NCBI GenBank assembly: GCA_027306585.1
Contig: DAHUZJ010000093.1
Location: 1 to 46,625, forward strand
From: Acidimicrobiaceae bacterium
GTDB lineage: Bacteria; Actinomycetota; Acidimicrobiia; Acidimicrobiales; RAAP-2
DNA: 46,625 bases
Direction of reading: 5' to 3'
Shown here: in pieces, positions 7,852 to 14,989 of the stretch
Position numbering within the stretch: position 1 is the stretch's first letter
Layout of the letters: each line of letters opens with the position of its first letter
Notes under the pieces: model-generated
Seen by the model: only the letters and a program-made list of their open reading frames with translations
Databases searched by the model: none
Told to the model about the DNA's origin: nothing
Position numbers and translations under genes: made by a program

Positions 7852-8534
7852 GCCATCACCTCCAGGAAGCCGCCCATGTAGCCCAGCGTCTGCATGGGTC
7901 CGCCGTTACCGAACACGTGACCAGCGCCACAGGGAATGAAGCACTGGAAATGATAGTTCCCAGGGCCCGGCGTGGTGAAGGAGAACGTGACCTTGTGGTT
8001 CAGCTGCTTTGTCGGTGTGCAGGGACCCGACGTGCAGAAGTTCTTCTTGCTTGTTGTGACTCCCATGAGCGGGACGTTGATCCCGAGGGCTGGCACCGTG
8101 AAGGTGTGGCCGATCGGGGTCTTCGATGTTGTCCCGTTGATGATCTTGAAGGTTGTGCCTGTTGTGCGTGTGGCGGTTGTGCCGTCCGTCCCGGTCACCT
8201 GGCCCCAGTGCTGGTTCCGCAGCGGGCCACCGGAGTCGAACTGGTAGATCGTGACGTTGATCTTGGTGTGCTCGGGCAGCTGCCACAGGGTGGTGTGCAC
8301 CCACTTGTGCGTGCTCGGTGTCTTCACCTGGTAGGAGACCCATGTCGGGTGGGCCCCTGTGCCGACGGCGCCGTCGGTCTGCGCGACCAGTGTCACCGAC
8401 CCGCCGTGGTGACCGCTCGCGAAATCCACGGTCGCCGGCTCCGAGCCGACGAAGGACATGGCGGCGAACACGACGAGGACGAGGACCACCGCGAACATGC
8501 CCAGTACGATCGCCAATCGACCTGCTCGGGACAC
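7848..8534 (-). CDS. Membrane-anchored cupredoxin with CuA-like motif
   Basis: A 228-residue protein with an N-terminal transmembrane anchor (about residues 5-28) and an extracytoplasmic cupredoxin-like domain. Candidate copper ligands are a His in IGHTFTVP, then Cys198-x3-Cys202-x3-His206 and Met214 (CFIPCGAGHVFGNGGPM). This matches CuA spacing, except that the usual Glu between the cysteines is Ile and the Met is 8 rather than 3 residues after the His. A second Cys pair (CTSGPC) may be a disulfide. GTG 8534 follows AGAGGGGG. It is the first gene of the oxidase operon and overlaps ctaC by 4 nt. It may be an accessory electron-entry or copper-delivery subunit; this is inferred. Confidence 0.75.
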   Translation of the reverse strand: MSRAGRLAIVLGMFAVVLVLVVFAAMSFVGSEPATVDFASGHHGGSVTLVAQTDGAVGTGAHPTWVSYQVKTPSTHKWVHTTLWQLPEHTKINVTIYQFDSGGPLRNQHWGQVTGTDGTTATRTTGTTFKIINGTTSKTPIGHTFTVPALGINVPLMGVTTSKKNFCTSGPCTPTKQLNHKVTFSFTTPGPGNYHFQCFIPCGAGHVFGNGGPMQTLGYMGGFLEVMA

Positions 8535-8664
8535 AGAGCCCCCCTCTTTGTGAGACGTTCCTCCCCCGAGTGGCGGTACCGGCCGACCGACGGGGCGCCG
8601 CTTCTGCCGCGCTGCGCCCGTCACCGGCACCTCTCAGAGGCTGCCTGGTACTTCTTGCAGAGGG

Positions 8665-8693
8665 AGGTTAGGAGGTCTCATTGCGCTAGTCAA
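8665..8693 (-). promoter_or_regulatory. Candidate promoter of the oxidase operon
   Basis: On the minus strand TTGACT (8693-8688) and TAACCT (8670-8665) are separated by exactly 17 nt. This is the clearest sigma-70-like pair in the window and would give a leader of about 125 nt before the cupredoxin start at 8534. Confidence 0.5.
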
Positions 8694-8864
8694 CTACCGT
8701 CGAGCTCCGCGCGAACAGGTGTAGAACACCGCTTTGCTTGTAGCAAGCACGAACTTGGCCCAGGCCGAACACCGGTTGCCACGGGGACGCCGCCACCACC
8801 GGGGACGGCGGGTGGGGCGGGGCCCTCGGTCCGAAGGAGCGAGCGCCGTCGCCCGGCCCTGGCG
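8694..8864. other. Intergenic stretch with a short perfect inverted repeat
   Basis: Together with the leader from 8535 this makes about 330 bases without a gene. At 8735-8749 lies TGCTTG-TAG-CAAGCA, a perfect 6-bp inverted repeat about 40 nt upstream of the candidate -35 box, so a possible operator. The stretch next to the membrane protein stop (8785-8860) is GC-rich with weak inverted repeats. Nothing else was recognised. Confidence 0.35.
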
Positions 8865-9344
8865 TCAGCCGTCGAGGGGCTCGCCGGCGTCCGCCGTCAA
8901 GGCAGCCGACCGCTGCTGCTCGGGCTCCAGGATCCCGATCAGGTAGGCGAAGCCGGCGACGAGCGTGCCCACGAACATGAGGCCGATGCCGGCGACCCGC
9001 AGGGGATGGTCGGCCGCCAGGAGCCCGCCGGCACCGCCGATGACGATCCCCACCAACCCGGCGACGGCCGCGTTGCGGTAGAGGGGCCGCGCCTGGCGGT
9101 TCGCCACCACGAGGGCGACGGCGCCCACGAGCATGGCGACCCCAACGACCCCGTGCAGGTCGTACACCAGGCGACCCTGGTGAGGCAGGAAGCCGCTCGG
9201 TCGCCCGATGGGGACCAGCACCAGCGCGGCCAGGCCGACGGCGAACTCGACCGTCACGGCCACGGTCATCGCGACCCAGGCGGACCTTCGCCGGCCCGGT
9301 TCCGTGGCCCCAGGACCCGAGGCCTGCGGTGGCGTCGTCGTCAT
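8865..9344 (-). CDS. Four-helix membrane protein, function unknown
   Basis: A 159-residue protein with a short polar N-terminus and four hydrophobic helices; the segment DLHGVVGVAMLVGAVALVV carries a His at a helix start. It ends in an acidic, Glu/Gln-containing tail. I do not recognise the family. ATG 9344 is preferred because GGAAG lies just upstream, and a longer frame would overlap the divergent gene at 9416. It sits upstream of the oxidase operon on the same strand, but the promoter at 8665-8693 separates the two. Confidence 0.65.
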   Translation of the reverse strand: MTTTPPQASGPGATEPGRRRSAWVAMTVAVTVEFAVGLAALVLVPIGRPSGFLPHQGRLVYDLHGVVGVAMLVGAVALVVANRQARPLYRNAAVAGLVGIVIGGAGGLLAADHPLRVAGIGLMFVGTLVAGFAYLIGILEPEQQRSAALTADAGEPLDG

Positions 9345-9403
9345 CTTCCAGGCACGGTACCTCTGCGACGACGTCGTGCCGTCGCGGCCCGGTTGCGCGC
9401 ACG

Positions 9404-9409
9404 TACACT
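9404..9409 (+). promoter_or_regulatory. Candidate -10 box (TACACT) for a leaderless transcript
   Basis: TACACT is followed by exactly 6 nt and then GTG 9416. There is no Shine-Dalgarno sequence, so transcription probably begins at the start codon. Confidence 0.45.
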
Positions 9410-9415
9410 GCGCGC

Positions 9416-9679
9416 GTGCGCCGCCGCTGGCTGTCACGAAGGGCGTTCCTGCTCCACGTCGAGTTCTTCGTCCTGGCCGCCGGCTGCCTCGCCGGCGGCT
9501 GGTGGCAGCTCACCCGGGCCCTGGCCGGCAACGGTCTGAGCTGGTTCTACACGTTCGAGTGGCCGATCTTCGCCGGTATCGCCGTGTGGGGGTGGTGGCA
9601 CCTCATCCACGAGGACCCCGAGGCCTACCGGGCACGCAAGCAGCAGCCGGCCGACTTGGACGACTTCCCCGCCACCTGA
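9416..9679 (+). CDS. Small conserved-type membrane protein with two helices
   Basis: An 87-residue protein that starts with a basic stretch (VRRRWLSRRAF) and has two hydrophobic helices separated by the loop NGLSWFYTFEWP. It ends HLIHEDPEAYRARK and then a polar tail. Actinobacterial genomes commonly carry short proteins with a GNxLSWxYxFEWP-like loop; that recollection supports a real gene, but the function is unknown to me. The start is GTG 9416 because the longer frame would overlap the divergent gene and TACACT lies 6 nt upstream. Confidence 0.65.
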   Translation: MRRRWLSRRAFLLHVEFFVLAAGCLAGGWWQLTRALAGNGLSWFYTFEWPIFAGIAVWGWWHLIHEDPEAYRARKQQPADLDDFPAT

Positions 9680-9732
9680 CGGGCCGCCGCACAGCCCGCT
9701 ACCCGCGGCCTGAGCCACGCCCCGGCCTGAGC

Positions 9733-9760
9733 CACGGCCGGGGCCGTGCCCGACACGGCC
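9733..9760. terminator. Bidirectional terminator-like hairpins between convergent genes
   Basis: CACGGCC-GG-GGCCGTG (9733-9748) and GGCCGTG-CCCGA-CACGGCC (9742-9760) share their middle arm, so two 7-bp hairpins are mutually exclusive. They lie between the small membrane protein gene and the amidase gene, which converge. There is no U tract, as is common in GC-rich actinobacteria. Confidence 0.55.
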
Positions 9761-9776
9761 CGGCGCCCGTCGCGGC

Positions 9777-10832
9777 TCAGGGGGTGCCGGTCAGGAAGGC
9801 GGTGATCCCGGCGGCGATGCCCTTGGCCGCCAGCTGCTGCCATCCCGGGTCGACGACCAAGGCGGCATCTGTGGCGTTGCGCATGTTGGCGCACTCGATG
9901 AGCACCTTCGGCACGGTCGACAAGTTGAGACCGCCCAGGTCGGTCCGCGGCTGGATGCCGTCGACGCCGTCGTAGGTGCTGGGCGGCTCGTTGGTCACCG
10001 CCTGGAACTCGTTGCGCAGGTCGACCGCCAGGGTGGCCGACGGCCCGACGATGGCATTGTTGATCCCGTCTGCCACCGGCTCGAGCACGGCGAAGCCCCG
10101 GCCACCGGGCGGTCCCCCGTCGGCGTGGATGCTCACCGCCGCCGCCGAGTGCGCGTCGTTGCCGATGGCGGCGCGCACGGGCACGCAGGGCCCGACCCCT
10201 GTGCTGGTGGTCCGGGTGAGCACCACCGTCGCCCCCTCGGCTCGCAGGTCGGCGGCAGCCGCCAGGGCCACGTTGAGGTTGAACTCGTACTCGGGGTAGC
10301 CGCCGTCGGTGGCGGTGCCCGTGGTGTCGCAGGTCTCGTACCCCGTGCCGTCCCACACCAGCTGGTTCACGATTGTGGGGTGCGCGGCGTTCCCCCCGTT
10401 GTGCCCCGGGTCGAGGGTCACGACCTTGCCGGCCAGGGGCGACCCCTCGACGAGCCAGTACCCGCCGGCCGCCGCCCGCGCCATGCCGACCACCGGCGCG
10501 GCGGCTTGCAGCGTGCCTCCCGCCGACCCGGCGAACGGCGCCGTCCCGAAGCTGAAGATGCCCCCGTCGGAGGCCACCTCCCAGTAGCCGCCGCCTGTGG
10601 TCGTCGCCGCCATGCCGACGATGGGAGCGTTGAGGGCCTGGCCGCCCATCGAGCCGTGGAACGGCGTGCCGTAGGCGAGCACGGCGCCGGGCGTCCCTGA
10701 ACCCTGGGTGGCGGCCGGCCGGGCGGCGGAGGCCGAGGGGGCGCCGACGGCCACGGGGACCAGCACGCCGACGGCGGCGGTCAGGGCCGAGATCAGGGCG
10801 CCCCCGACGCACCGCCCCGCTCCCCCCTGCAC
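9777..10832 (-). CDS. Secreted N-acetylmuramoyl-L-alanine amidase (Amidase_3) with surface repeats
   Basis: A zinc amidase that cleaves the peptide stem from muramic acid in peptidoglycan. A signal-like N-terminus ending in ASAA leads to two repeats of the type GxYWxVASDGGIFSFG (with APFAGSAGG), which are common in secreted proteins of Acidimicrobiia and relatives. The catalytic domain follows: LDPGHNG (zinc His), EYEFNLNVA (Glu), SIHADG (zinc His) and a Glu in LIECANMRN. About 351 residues from GTG 10832; an alternative GTG lies at 10892. GACAAT is exactly 6 nt before GTG 10832, the leaderless spacing seen elsewhere in this window. A role in cell-wall turnover or division is expected. Confidence 0.85.
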   Translation of the reverse strand: MQGGAGRCVGGALISALTAAVGVLVPVAVGAPSASAARPAATQGSGTPGAVLAYGTPFHGSMGGQALNAPIVGMAATTTGGGYWEVASDGGIFSFGTAPFAGSAGGTLQAAAPVVGMARAAAGGYWLVEGSPLAGKVVTLDPGHNGGNAAHPTIVNQLVWDGTGYETCDTTGTATDGGYPEYEFNLNVALAAAADLRAEGATVVLTRTTSTGVGPCVPVRAAIGNDAHSAAAVSIHADGGPPGGRGFAVLEPVADGINNAIVGPSATLAVDLRNEFQAVTNEPPSTYDGVDGIQPRTDLGGLNLSTVPKVLIECANMRNATDAALVVDPGWQQLAAKGIAAGITAFLTGTP

Positions 10833-10838
10833 GGCAGC

Positions 10839-10844
10839 ATTGTC
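10839..10844 (-). promoter_or_regulatory. Candidate -10 box (GACAAT) of the amidase gene
   Basis: Minus-strand GACAAT is separated from GTG 10832 by 6 nt. It fits a leaderless transcript and helps choose this start over GTG 10892. Confidence 0.35.
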
Positions 10845-10899
10845 GTCGCCGCGCTCTCCCGGTGGCAAACCGGTCGCCCACGCGTCCCGCACCCTTCCG

Positions 10900-10934
10900 C
10901 CGGACGCGCCGGACCGGCCGGACGCGCCGGACCG
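10900..10934. repeat. Two 17-bp direct repeats with 18-bp period
   Basis: CCGGACGCGCCGGACCG occurs at 10900-10916 and 10918-10934. Each copy contains the inverted repeat CCGG-ACGCG-CCGG. They lie upstream of the amidase gene and downstream of comM, so they could be an operator pair or a terminator element. Confidence 0.6.
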
Positions 10935-10961
10935 CCCGGGGGCCGGCCAGCCCAGAACGTG

Positions 10962-12536
10962 TCAGCCGGCGTCGACGATCTCGCGTCCTGCCCGCAGGGC
11001 GAGCGCCTCGGCGACGTGGCTCGCTCGAATGTCGCGGGCACCGGTCAGATCGGCGAGCGTGCGCGCCACCCGGCGGACCCGCTGGAGCCCCCGGGCGCTC
11101 AGGCGCCCAGAGCGCACGTGCGCCTCGAGCACGGTGCGCCCCTCCACCGGCAACGGCGCCACGGCGTCGAGGAGGGGTCCCGGGAGGGCGCCGTTGGCGG
11201 CGACCCCCCGCGCCGCCGCCAACCGTCGGGCGGCGGCGACCCGCGCTGCGACGATGGACGTGCGCTCGTCCCCCCGGGGCTCGAGGAGGGCGCCGGCGTC
11301 CGGACGGCGCAGCGGCACCACGAGGTCGAAGCGATCGAGCAGCGGACCGGACAACCGTCGCGTGTAGCGGGCCCGCGCCGAGGGCAGGCACCGGCACGCC
11401 CCGGGTGGCCCGCCCTCCCCGCACGGGCACGGGTTCATCGCGCCGACCAGGAGGAAGCGGGCGGGCAGGGTCACCGAACCGCGCGCCCGGCTGATCCGGA
11501 CGATCCCCTCCTCGAGCGGCTGGCGCAACGCGTCGAGCACCGCCGCCGGGAACTCGGCCATCTCGTCGAGGAACAGGACCCCGTGGGTGGCGAGGCTGAT
11601 CTCGCCGGGACGCAGTTGCCACGTGCCGCCCCCGACCAGCGCGACCGCGGACGCCCCGTGGTGGGGAGCGCGGAACGGCGGGCGCCGGACGAGGCCACCG
11701 CCGGGGATCGAGAGCCCGGCGGCCGAGTGCAGCCGCGTCACTTCGATCGCCTGCTGCCGGTCGAGCGGTGGCAGCAGCCCCGGCAGCCGCTCGGCCAGCA
11801 TCGTCTTCCCCGACCCCGGGGGACCGACCATGAGGAGGTGGTGACCGCCCGCTGCCGCCACCTCGACGGCGCGGCGGCCCACGGGCTGTCCCCGGACGTC
11901 GGCAAGGTCCCGCCCGCCGAGTGGCCCGTCGGCCCCGGCGCCCTCGCCGTCGTCGTCCTCCCCGCCCTCGAGCGCTGCCTCGCCGCCGGCGCCGTACGCA
12001 CCCGAGGCCGCACGGCCCGTCGCCGCCCACCCCGCTTCCCCCCGCAGCGCGGCCACGGCCCCACGCAACGACGACGCCCCGACCGTGCTGCCGGCACGGA
12101 CGGCCCCCGCCTCGCCCACGTCCTCCGCCGCCACGACCAGCCGATCGGCCGGCACGGCGTCGGCAAGGGCGATCGCGCCGGGCACGTGCCGCAGGGTCCC
12201 GTCCAGTCCCAGCTCGCCCACGAACGCCGAGGTGCGCACGGTTGCCTCGGGCAGGACGCCCAGCGCCACCAACAGGCCGACGGCGATGGGCAGGTCGAGC
12301 CCCGAACCGCACTTGCGCACGCTCGACGGGGCGAGGTTCACGGTCACCCGCTGACCGGGCCACGGCAGGCCGCTCGACAGCAGCGCCGCCCGCACCCGGT
12401 CGCGCGACTCTCGGACGGCGGCGTCCGGCAGGCCCACCACGGTGAAGGCGGGCAAGCCCGTCGACAGGTGCACCTCGACCCGCACGGCGCAGCCGGTGGC
12501 GCCGAGGAGGGTGGCGGAGTGGACGACGGCGGTCAT
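10962..12536 (-). CDS. comM: YifB/ComM family Mg-chelatase-like AAA+ ATPase
   Basis: A 524-residue protein of the ComM/YifB family, ring-forming helicases that in naturally competent bacteria drive branch migration during recombination. N-terminal domain (about 1-170) with STGLPAFTVVGLPDAAVRES and VTVNLAPSSVRK; then an acidic linker (EGGEDDDGEG) that is an insertion; then the AAA+ core with Walker A GPPGSGKT, HHGASAVALVGGG, Walker B GVLFLDEMAEF and the Cys motif NPCPCG; and a C-terminal helical domain. ATG 12536 matches the family N-terminus. In mycobacteria comM sits next to dprA and yraN; here yraN is 5 kb away and no dprA is seen. Confidence 0.9.
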   Translation of the reverse strand: MTAVVHSATLLGATGCAVRVEVHLSTGLPAFTVVGLPDAAVRESRDRVRAALLSSGLPWPGQRVTVNLAPSSVRKCGSGLDLPIAVGLLVALGVLPEATVRTSAFVGELGLDGTLRHVPGAIALADAVPADRLVVAAEDVGEAGAVRAGSTVGASSLRGAVAALRGEAGWAATGRAASGAYGAGGEAALEGGEDDDGEGAGADGPLGGRDLADVRGQPVGRRAVEVAAAGGHHLLMVGPPGSGKTMLAERLPGLLPPLDRQQAIEVTRLHSAAGLSIPGGGLVRRPPFRAPHHGASAVALVGGGTWQLRPGEISLATHGVLFLDEMAEFPAAVLDALRQPLEEGIVRISRARGSVTLPARFLLVGAMNPCPCGEGGPPGACRCLPSARARYTRRLSGPLLDRFDLVVPLRRPDAGALLEPRGDERTSIVAARVAAARRLAAARGVAANGALPGPLLDAVAPLPVEGRTVLEAHVRSGRLSARGLQRVRRVARTLADLTGARDIRASHVAEALALRAGREIVDAG

Positions 12537-12838
12537 GATGTCGACGAACGGTCGGGCCGAGCCGCCGCGCCGAGCCCGGCCGCGCTGGCGCGGGCCGCAA
12601 GGTGGATGGTCGGTTTGCAGGCTGGCTGTAGCGAGCCACCCGCTGCGAGAACCCGGCCTGCGTGGCGTCCGCCCCTGGTCGGCGACAAACCGCTTCAGCC
12701 CGCGACCGCACAGGCCGATGGAGACATCGGCTGCAGTGGCGCCGCGTTCGAAGGACGGGGGCGGACGCGGCGTCACCGCACGCCGACATCGACGGTGCCC
12801 GGACAGGAAGTCCGGGAAGGCAATCGAGGAGGATACGG
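12537..12838 (+). ncRNA. Candidate structured leader or non-coding RNA upstream of the 59-residue gene
   Basis: This stretch of about 300 bases has no convincing gene but nested perfect inverted repeats. 12611-12617 pairs with 12686-12692, 12618-12622 with 12656-12660, and 12623-12627 with 12634-12638, so 17 consecutive left-arm bases are all paired. A 7-bp hairpin at 12714-12731 is capped by GAGA, a GNRA tetraloop on the plus strand. A second 7-bp hairpin (12798-12816, loop AGGAA) ends just before the ribosome site of the gene at 12839. No known riboswitch consensus was recognised. The same DNA is the upstream region of comM on the other strand. Confidence 0.35.
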
Positions 12839-13018
12839 ATGTCTTCGCTGGTGGTGGACACCAACGTCCTGGCGCGAGCTGCGCTGGGAGAGCTCGAGAC
12901 GGCCGACGAGATCGCGCCGGCCCTCGAGCGGCTGCGACACGATGCGGCGCCCAGTTCGCCCGACCACGCGTCGGTGGCGATGCGCATGGTGGGCACGCGG
13001 CTCAGCAACGTGGCCTGA
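12839..13018 (+). CDS. 59-residue protein with PIN-like N-terminus, function unknown
   Basis: ATG 12839 is preceded by GAGGAGGATACGG, one of the best ribosome sites in the window. The protein begins MSSLVVDTNVLARAALGELE, which resembles the first strand and Asp motif of PIN-domain nucleases. The remaining 40 residues do not continue such a domain, which normally needs about 130. It could be a remnant, or an unrelated small regulator. It is convergent with the 99-residue gene and follows the structured region at 12537-12838. No antitoxin partner is seen. Confidence 0.55.
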   Translation: MSSLVVDTNVLARAALGELETADEIAPALERLRHDAAPSSPDHASVAMRMVGTRLSNVA

Positions 13019-13042
13019 CCCTTGCCGGCGACGCGGCCGGCG

Positions 13043-13342
13043 TCACGCGGCGGGGGGCGCCGCCTTCCCGGGAACCTCCTCGAGCAGGGGTGTGCGACGA
13101 GGTGGCGGCAGCACGCCCGTGCGCAGTCCGGACGGCCACCGCAACGCGGGCCGTTCCACGTCCTGCACGGCCGCCTTCGCCTCGTGTGCCGCCCGCGTCT
13201 CCAGGCGGTCCTGCAGCCGTCGCTCACCCTCGGCTGCCCGAGCCGTGGCCGCGGCCAGCTCGGCCTCGTCCCGCAGCACGCGCATGTGCTGACGGAGCGG
13301 GGGCCGAGTCGGGGCCTCGAGGTCTCGTCGCTGCCAGCTCAT
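13043..13342 (-). CDS. 99-residue hypothetical protein, charged and helical
   Basis: I do not recognise this protein. It starts MSWQRRDLEAPTRPP, has a central Ala/Glu/Arg-rich segment likely to be helical or coiled coil (about residues 25-65) and a proline-rich tail. Its ATG (13342) overlaps the stop of an 18-residue ORF (TCATGA), so translational coupling is plausible. Coding character is only moderate. Confidence 0.4.
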   Translation of the reverse strand: MSWQRRDLEAPTRPPLRQHMRVLRDEAELAAATARAAEGERRLQDRLETRAAHEAKAAVQDVERPALRWPSGLRTGVLPPPRRTPLLEEVPGKAAPPAA

Positions 13343-13395
13343 GACCGGTCCACGGCGTCGCTCCTGCGCCGGGTCGTTGCGATCGAGACCGCCAT
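13339..13395 (-). CDS. 18-residue ORF with strong ribosome site, possible leader peptide
   Basis: MAVSIATTRRRSDAVDRS is encoded from ATG 13395, behind AGGAGGTCCGTC, a near-perfect Shine-Dalgarno site with ideal spacing. Its TGA overlaps the ATG of the 99-residue ORF. It could be a leader peptide that sets translation of the next ORF, or simply the true entry site of a short mRNA. No biosynthetic codon run suggests attenuation. Confidence 0.35.
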   Translation of the reverse strand: MAVSIATTRRRSDAVDRS

Positions 13396-13445
13396 GACGG
13401 ACCTCCTGCCGTGCGCTGGGCCAAGTATGCACTCGCCGGATCCCA

Positions 13446-13461
13446 GGCCGCGCGCGCGGCC
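13446..13461. terminator. 16-bp perfect palindrome, terminator-like
   Basis: GGCCGCGCGCGCGGCC is a perfect palindrome in the 250-bp gap between the SPFH gene end and the small ORFs. It may act as a terminator for the SPFH-NfeD transcript. The rest of 13396-13643 shows no gene, only a short TGGATCAGGG direct repeat beside the SPFH stop. Confidence 0.4.
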
Positions 13462-13643
13462 ATCAACCGCCTCTGAACAGGGTCGATGCCAGCACGTCGG
13501 CTGACAGAGGGCCACCGTCGACGACGCGGCCGCCACCAACCCGCACCTGACCCACGACGCGGCGATGGCACGGGGTCGACGGGGGTCGTCGCCAGCCGCG
13601 CCCGGGCGCCACTCGAGGGCGTCAGGGCTGGCGGGCGACTGGA

Positions 13644-14669
13644 TCAGGGGCCTGGATCAGGGACGGGCGGCGTCGCACCGTTGGTCGCCACCGCTCCGTT
13701 GGCCCCGGCGCTGTCACCAGTCGTGGCCTGGCCGTCGGTCACACCCCGCAACGCCTGCACCAGCATCTCGGCGGCCCCCACGAGCCCCGCTGCCTGGTAG
13801 GGCACGACGATCTTGGTGTTGGGGGCCGCCGCAACGTCCTGGAGGGCTCGGAGCTGGAGCACTGCCAGCGTGTTGGGCCGGACCGTGACGCCGTCGATGG
13901 CAGCGAGGGCAGCAGCCTCGCCCTGTCCACGCAACGCGCGCGCCTTCTTCTCGCCCTCCGCCTGGAGCTCGAGCACGCGCATCTGCGCTTCGGCGGAGAG
14001 GATGGCACCCTCCTTCGCCCCCTCGGCTTCGAGGATGGCTGCCTGCTTGCGGCCGCCTGCACTGTTGATGGCGGCCTGCTGCTGACCCTCGGACGTGAGG
14101 ATCGCCGCCCTCTTGTGCTGCTCGGCCTCCTTCTGCTCCGACATCGCCTGCAGCACGTTGGCCGGGGGGGTGATGTCCAGGATCTCGATGCGGTTCAGGC
14201 GCACGCCCCACTTCATGGCGGCGTCCGCCATGTGGTCCTGCATCCGCGTGTTGATGGTGTCCCGCTCGGAGAGCGACTGGTCGAGGGTCAGCTCGCCGAA
14301 CACGGCTCGCAGGGCGGTCCGTGACAGCTGGTCGACGGCCAGCTGATAGTCGGCGATCTCGAAGAGCGCTGCCTTCACGTCGATCACCTGGCAGAAGATG
14401 GTGGCGCTGACCTGGAGCGACACGTTGTCCTTGGTGATGACCGCCTGCTGGTCGCCCGTCATCGGGAACTCCCGCATGTCCACCTTCGCCATTCGGTCGA
14501 CGAAGGGAACGAGCGCATGGAGCCCGGGCTGGCGGACCGACTGGAACTCGCCCAGGCGCTTCACCACGCCCACGCTCCCCTGCTGCACGATCCGCATGGC
14601 AGTGGCGAACATGTAGAGCACCACGACGACGACCACCGCTGCGACGACACCGATCACGACCGCTGCCAT
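13644..14669 (-). CDS. SPFH/band-7 (stomatin-like) membrane protein
   Basis: A 341-residue SPFH-domain protein: an N-terminal membrane anchor (about 3-25), then the band-7 domain with QQGSVGVVKRLGEFQSVRQP and VDMREFPMTGD, then a long Ala/Glu/Gln/Lys helical region (about 185-260) typical of the oligomerising coiled coil, and a hydrophilic Ala/Gly/Pro tail. Family members form large membrane-associated cages or microdomains and are usually paired with NfeD proteins, as here. ATG 14669 has GGGAGGTGGTC upstream; GTG 14678 would overlap that site. It lies 18 nt after the NfeD-like gene. Confidence 0.88.
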   Translation of the reverse strand: MAAVVIGVVAAVVVVVVLYMFATAMRIVQQGSVGVVKRLGEFQSVRQPGLHALVPFVDRMAKVDMREFPMTGDQQAVITKDNVSLQVSATIFCQVIDVKAALFEIADYQLAVDQLSRTALRAVFGELTLDQSLSERDTINTRMQDHMADAAMKWGVRLNRIEILDITPPANVLQAMSEQKEAEQHKRAAILTSEGQQQAAINSAGGRKQAAILEAEGAKEGAILSAEAQMRVLELQAEGEKKARALRGQGEAAALAAIDGVTVRPNTLAVLQLRALQDVAAAPNTKIVVPYQAAGLVGAAEMLVQALRGVTDGQATTGDSAGANGAVATNGATPPVPDPGP

Positions 14670-14687
14670 CGTGACCACCTCCCTCTG

Positions 14688-14897
14688 TCAGTTGTCCGCG
14701 GGGTATACGACCAGCAGGCCGCGCTCGACGTCGGCCACGACCACGCGCACGCCGGGTGCGAGCTGTTGGGCAGGGTCGAGCGGGATGGCCAGCCACTCCT
14801 CGCCGCGGGCGCGGATACGGCCGGGACCATGGGCACCGTCGATCGGGCGGGTGACGACGGCCGTCTCGCCGATCATCCCCTGGACCCCGTTGAGCAT
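14688..14897 (-). CDS. Short NfeD-like protein, OB-fold domain only
   Basis: A 69-residue protein starting at ATG 14897 behind GAAGGAGGCCCGC. It reads as the C-terminal OB-fold of NfeD: MIGETAVVTRPIDG, GRIRARGEEWLA and VRVVVADVERGLLVV. The membrane helices that normally precede this domain are absent. NfeD and SPFH genes are adjacent in many genomes and the proteins interact; here the partner is soluble, so it may dock on the cytoplasmic side of the SPFH assembly. Confidence 0.75.
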   Translation of the reverse strand: MLNGVQGMIGETAVVTRPIDGAHGPGRIRARGEEWLAIPLDPAQQLAPGVRVVVADVERGLLVVYPADN

Positions 14898-14989
14898 GCG
14901 GGCCTCCTTCGGGCTCGGGTCACCAGGAGGGCTTGCAGTGCCTCCGGCGGAGCCCGTGCTGCCTCGATGCTACCGCCCGTCCAGCGCCG

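Noticed and set aside
12746..12752. GTTCGAA, like the T-loop of a tRNA
   Set aside because: Flanking bases do not pair into a 5-bp T stem and no anticodon arm or acceptor stem is present.
12798..12816. GGAAGTCCGGGA, similar to the RNase P RNA and SRP RNA core motifs
   Set aside because: The surrounding conserved helices and the ACAGAA or GGAAGCAGCC segments are absent; the similarity comes from one hairpin.
9625..13227. 1200-residue open frame on the minus strand across the amidase and comM genes
   Set aside because: It is Arg/Gly/Pro-rich shadow sequence in another frame; the amidase and ComM frames have clear catalytic motifs.
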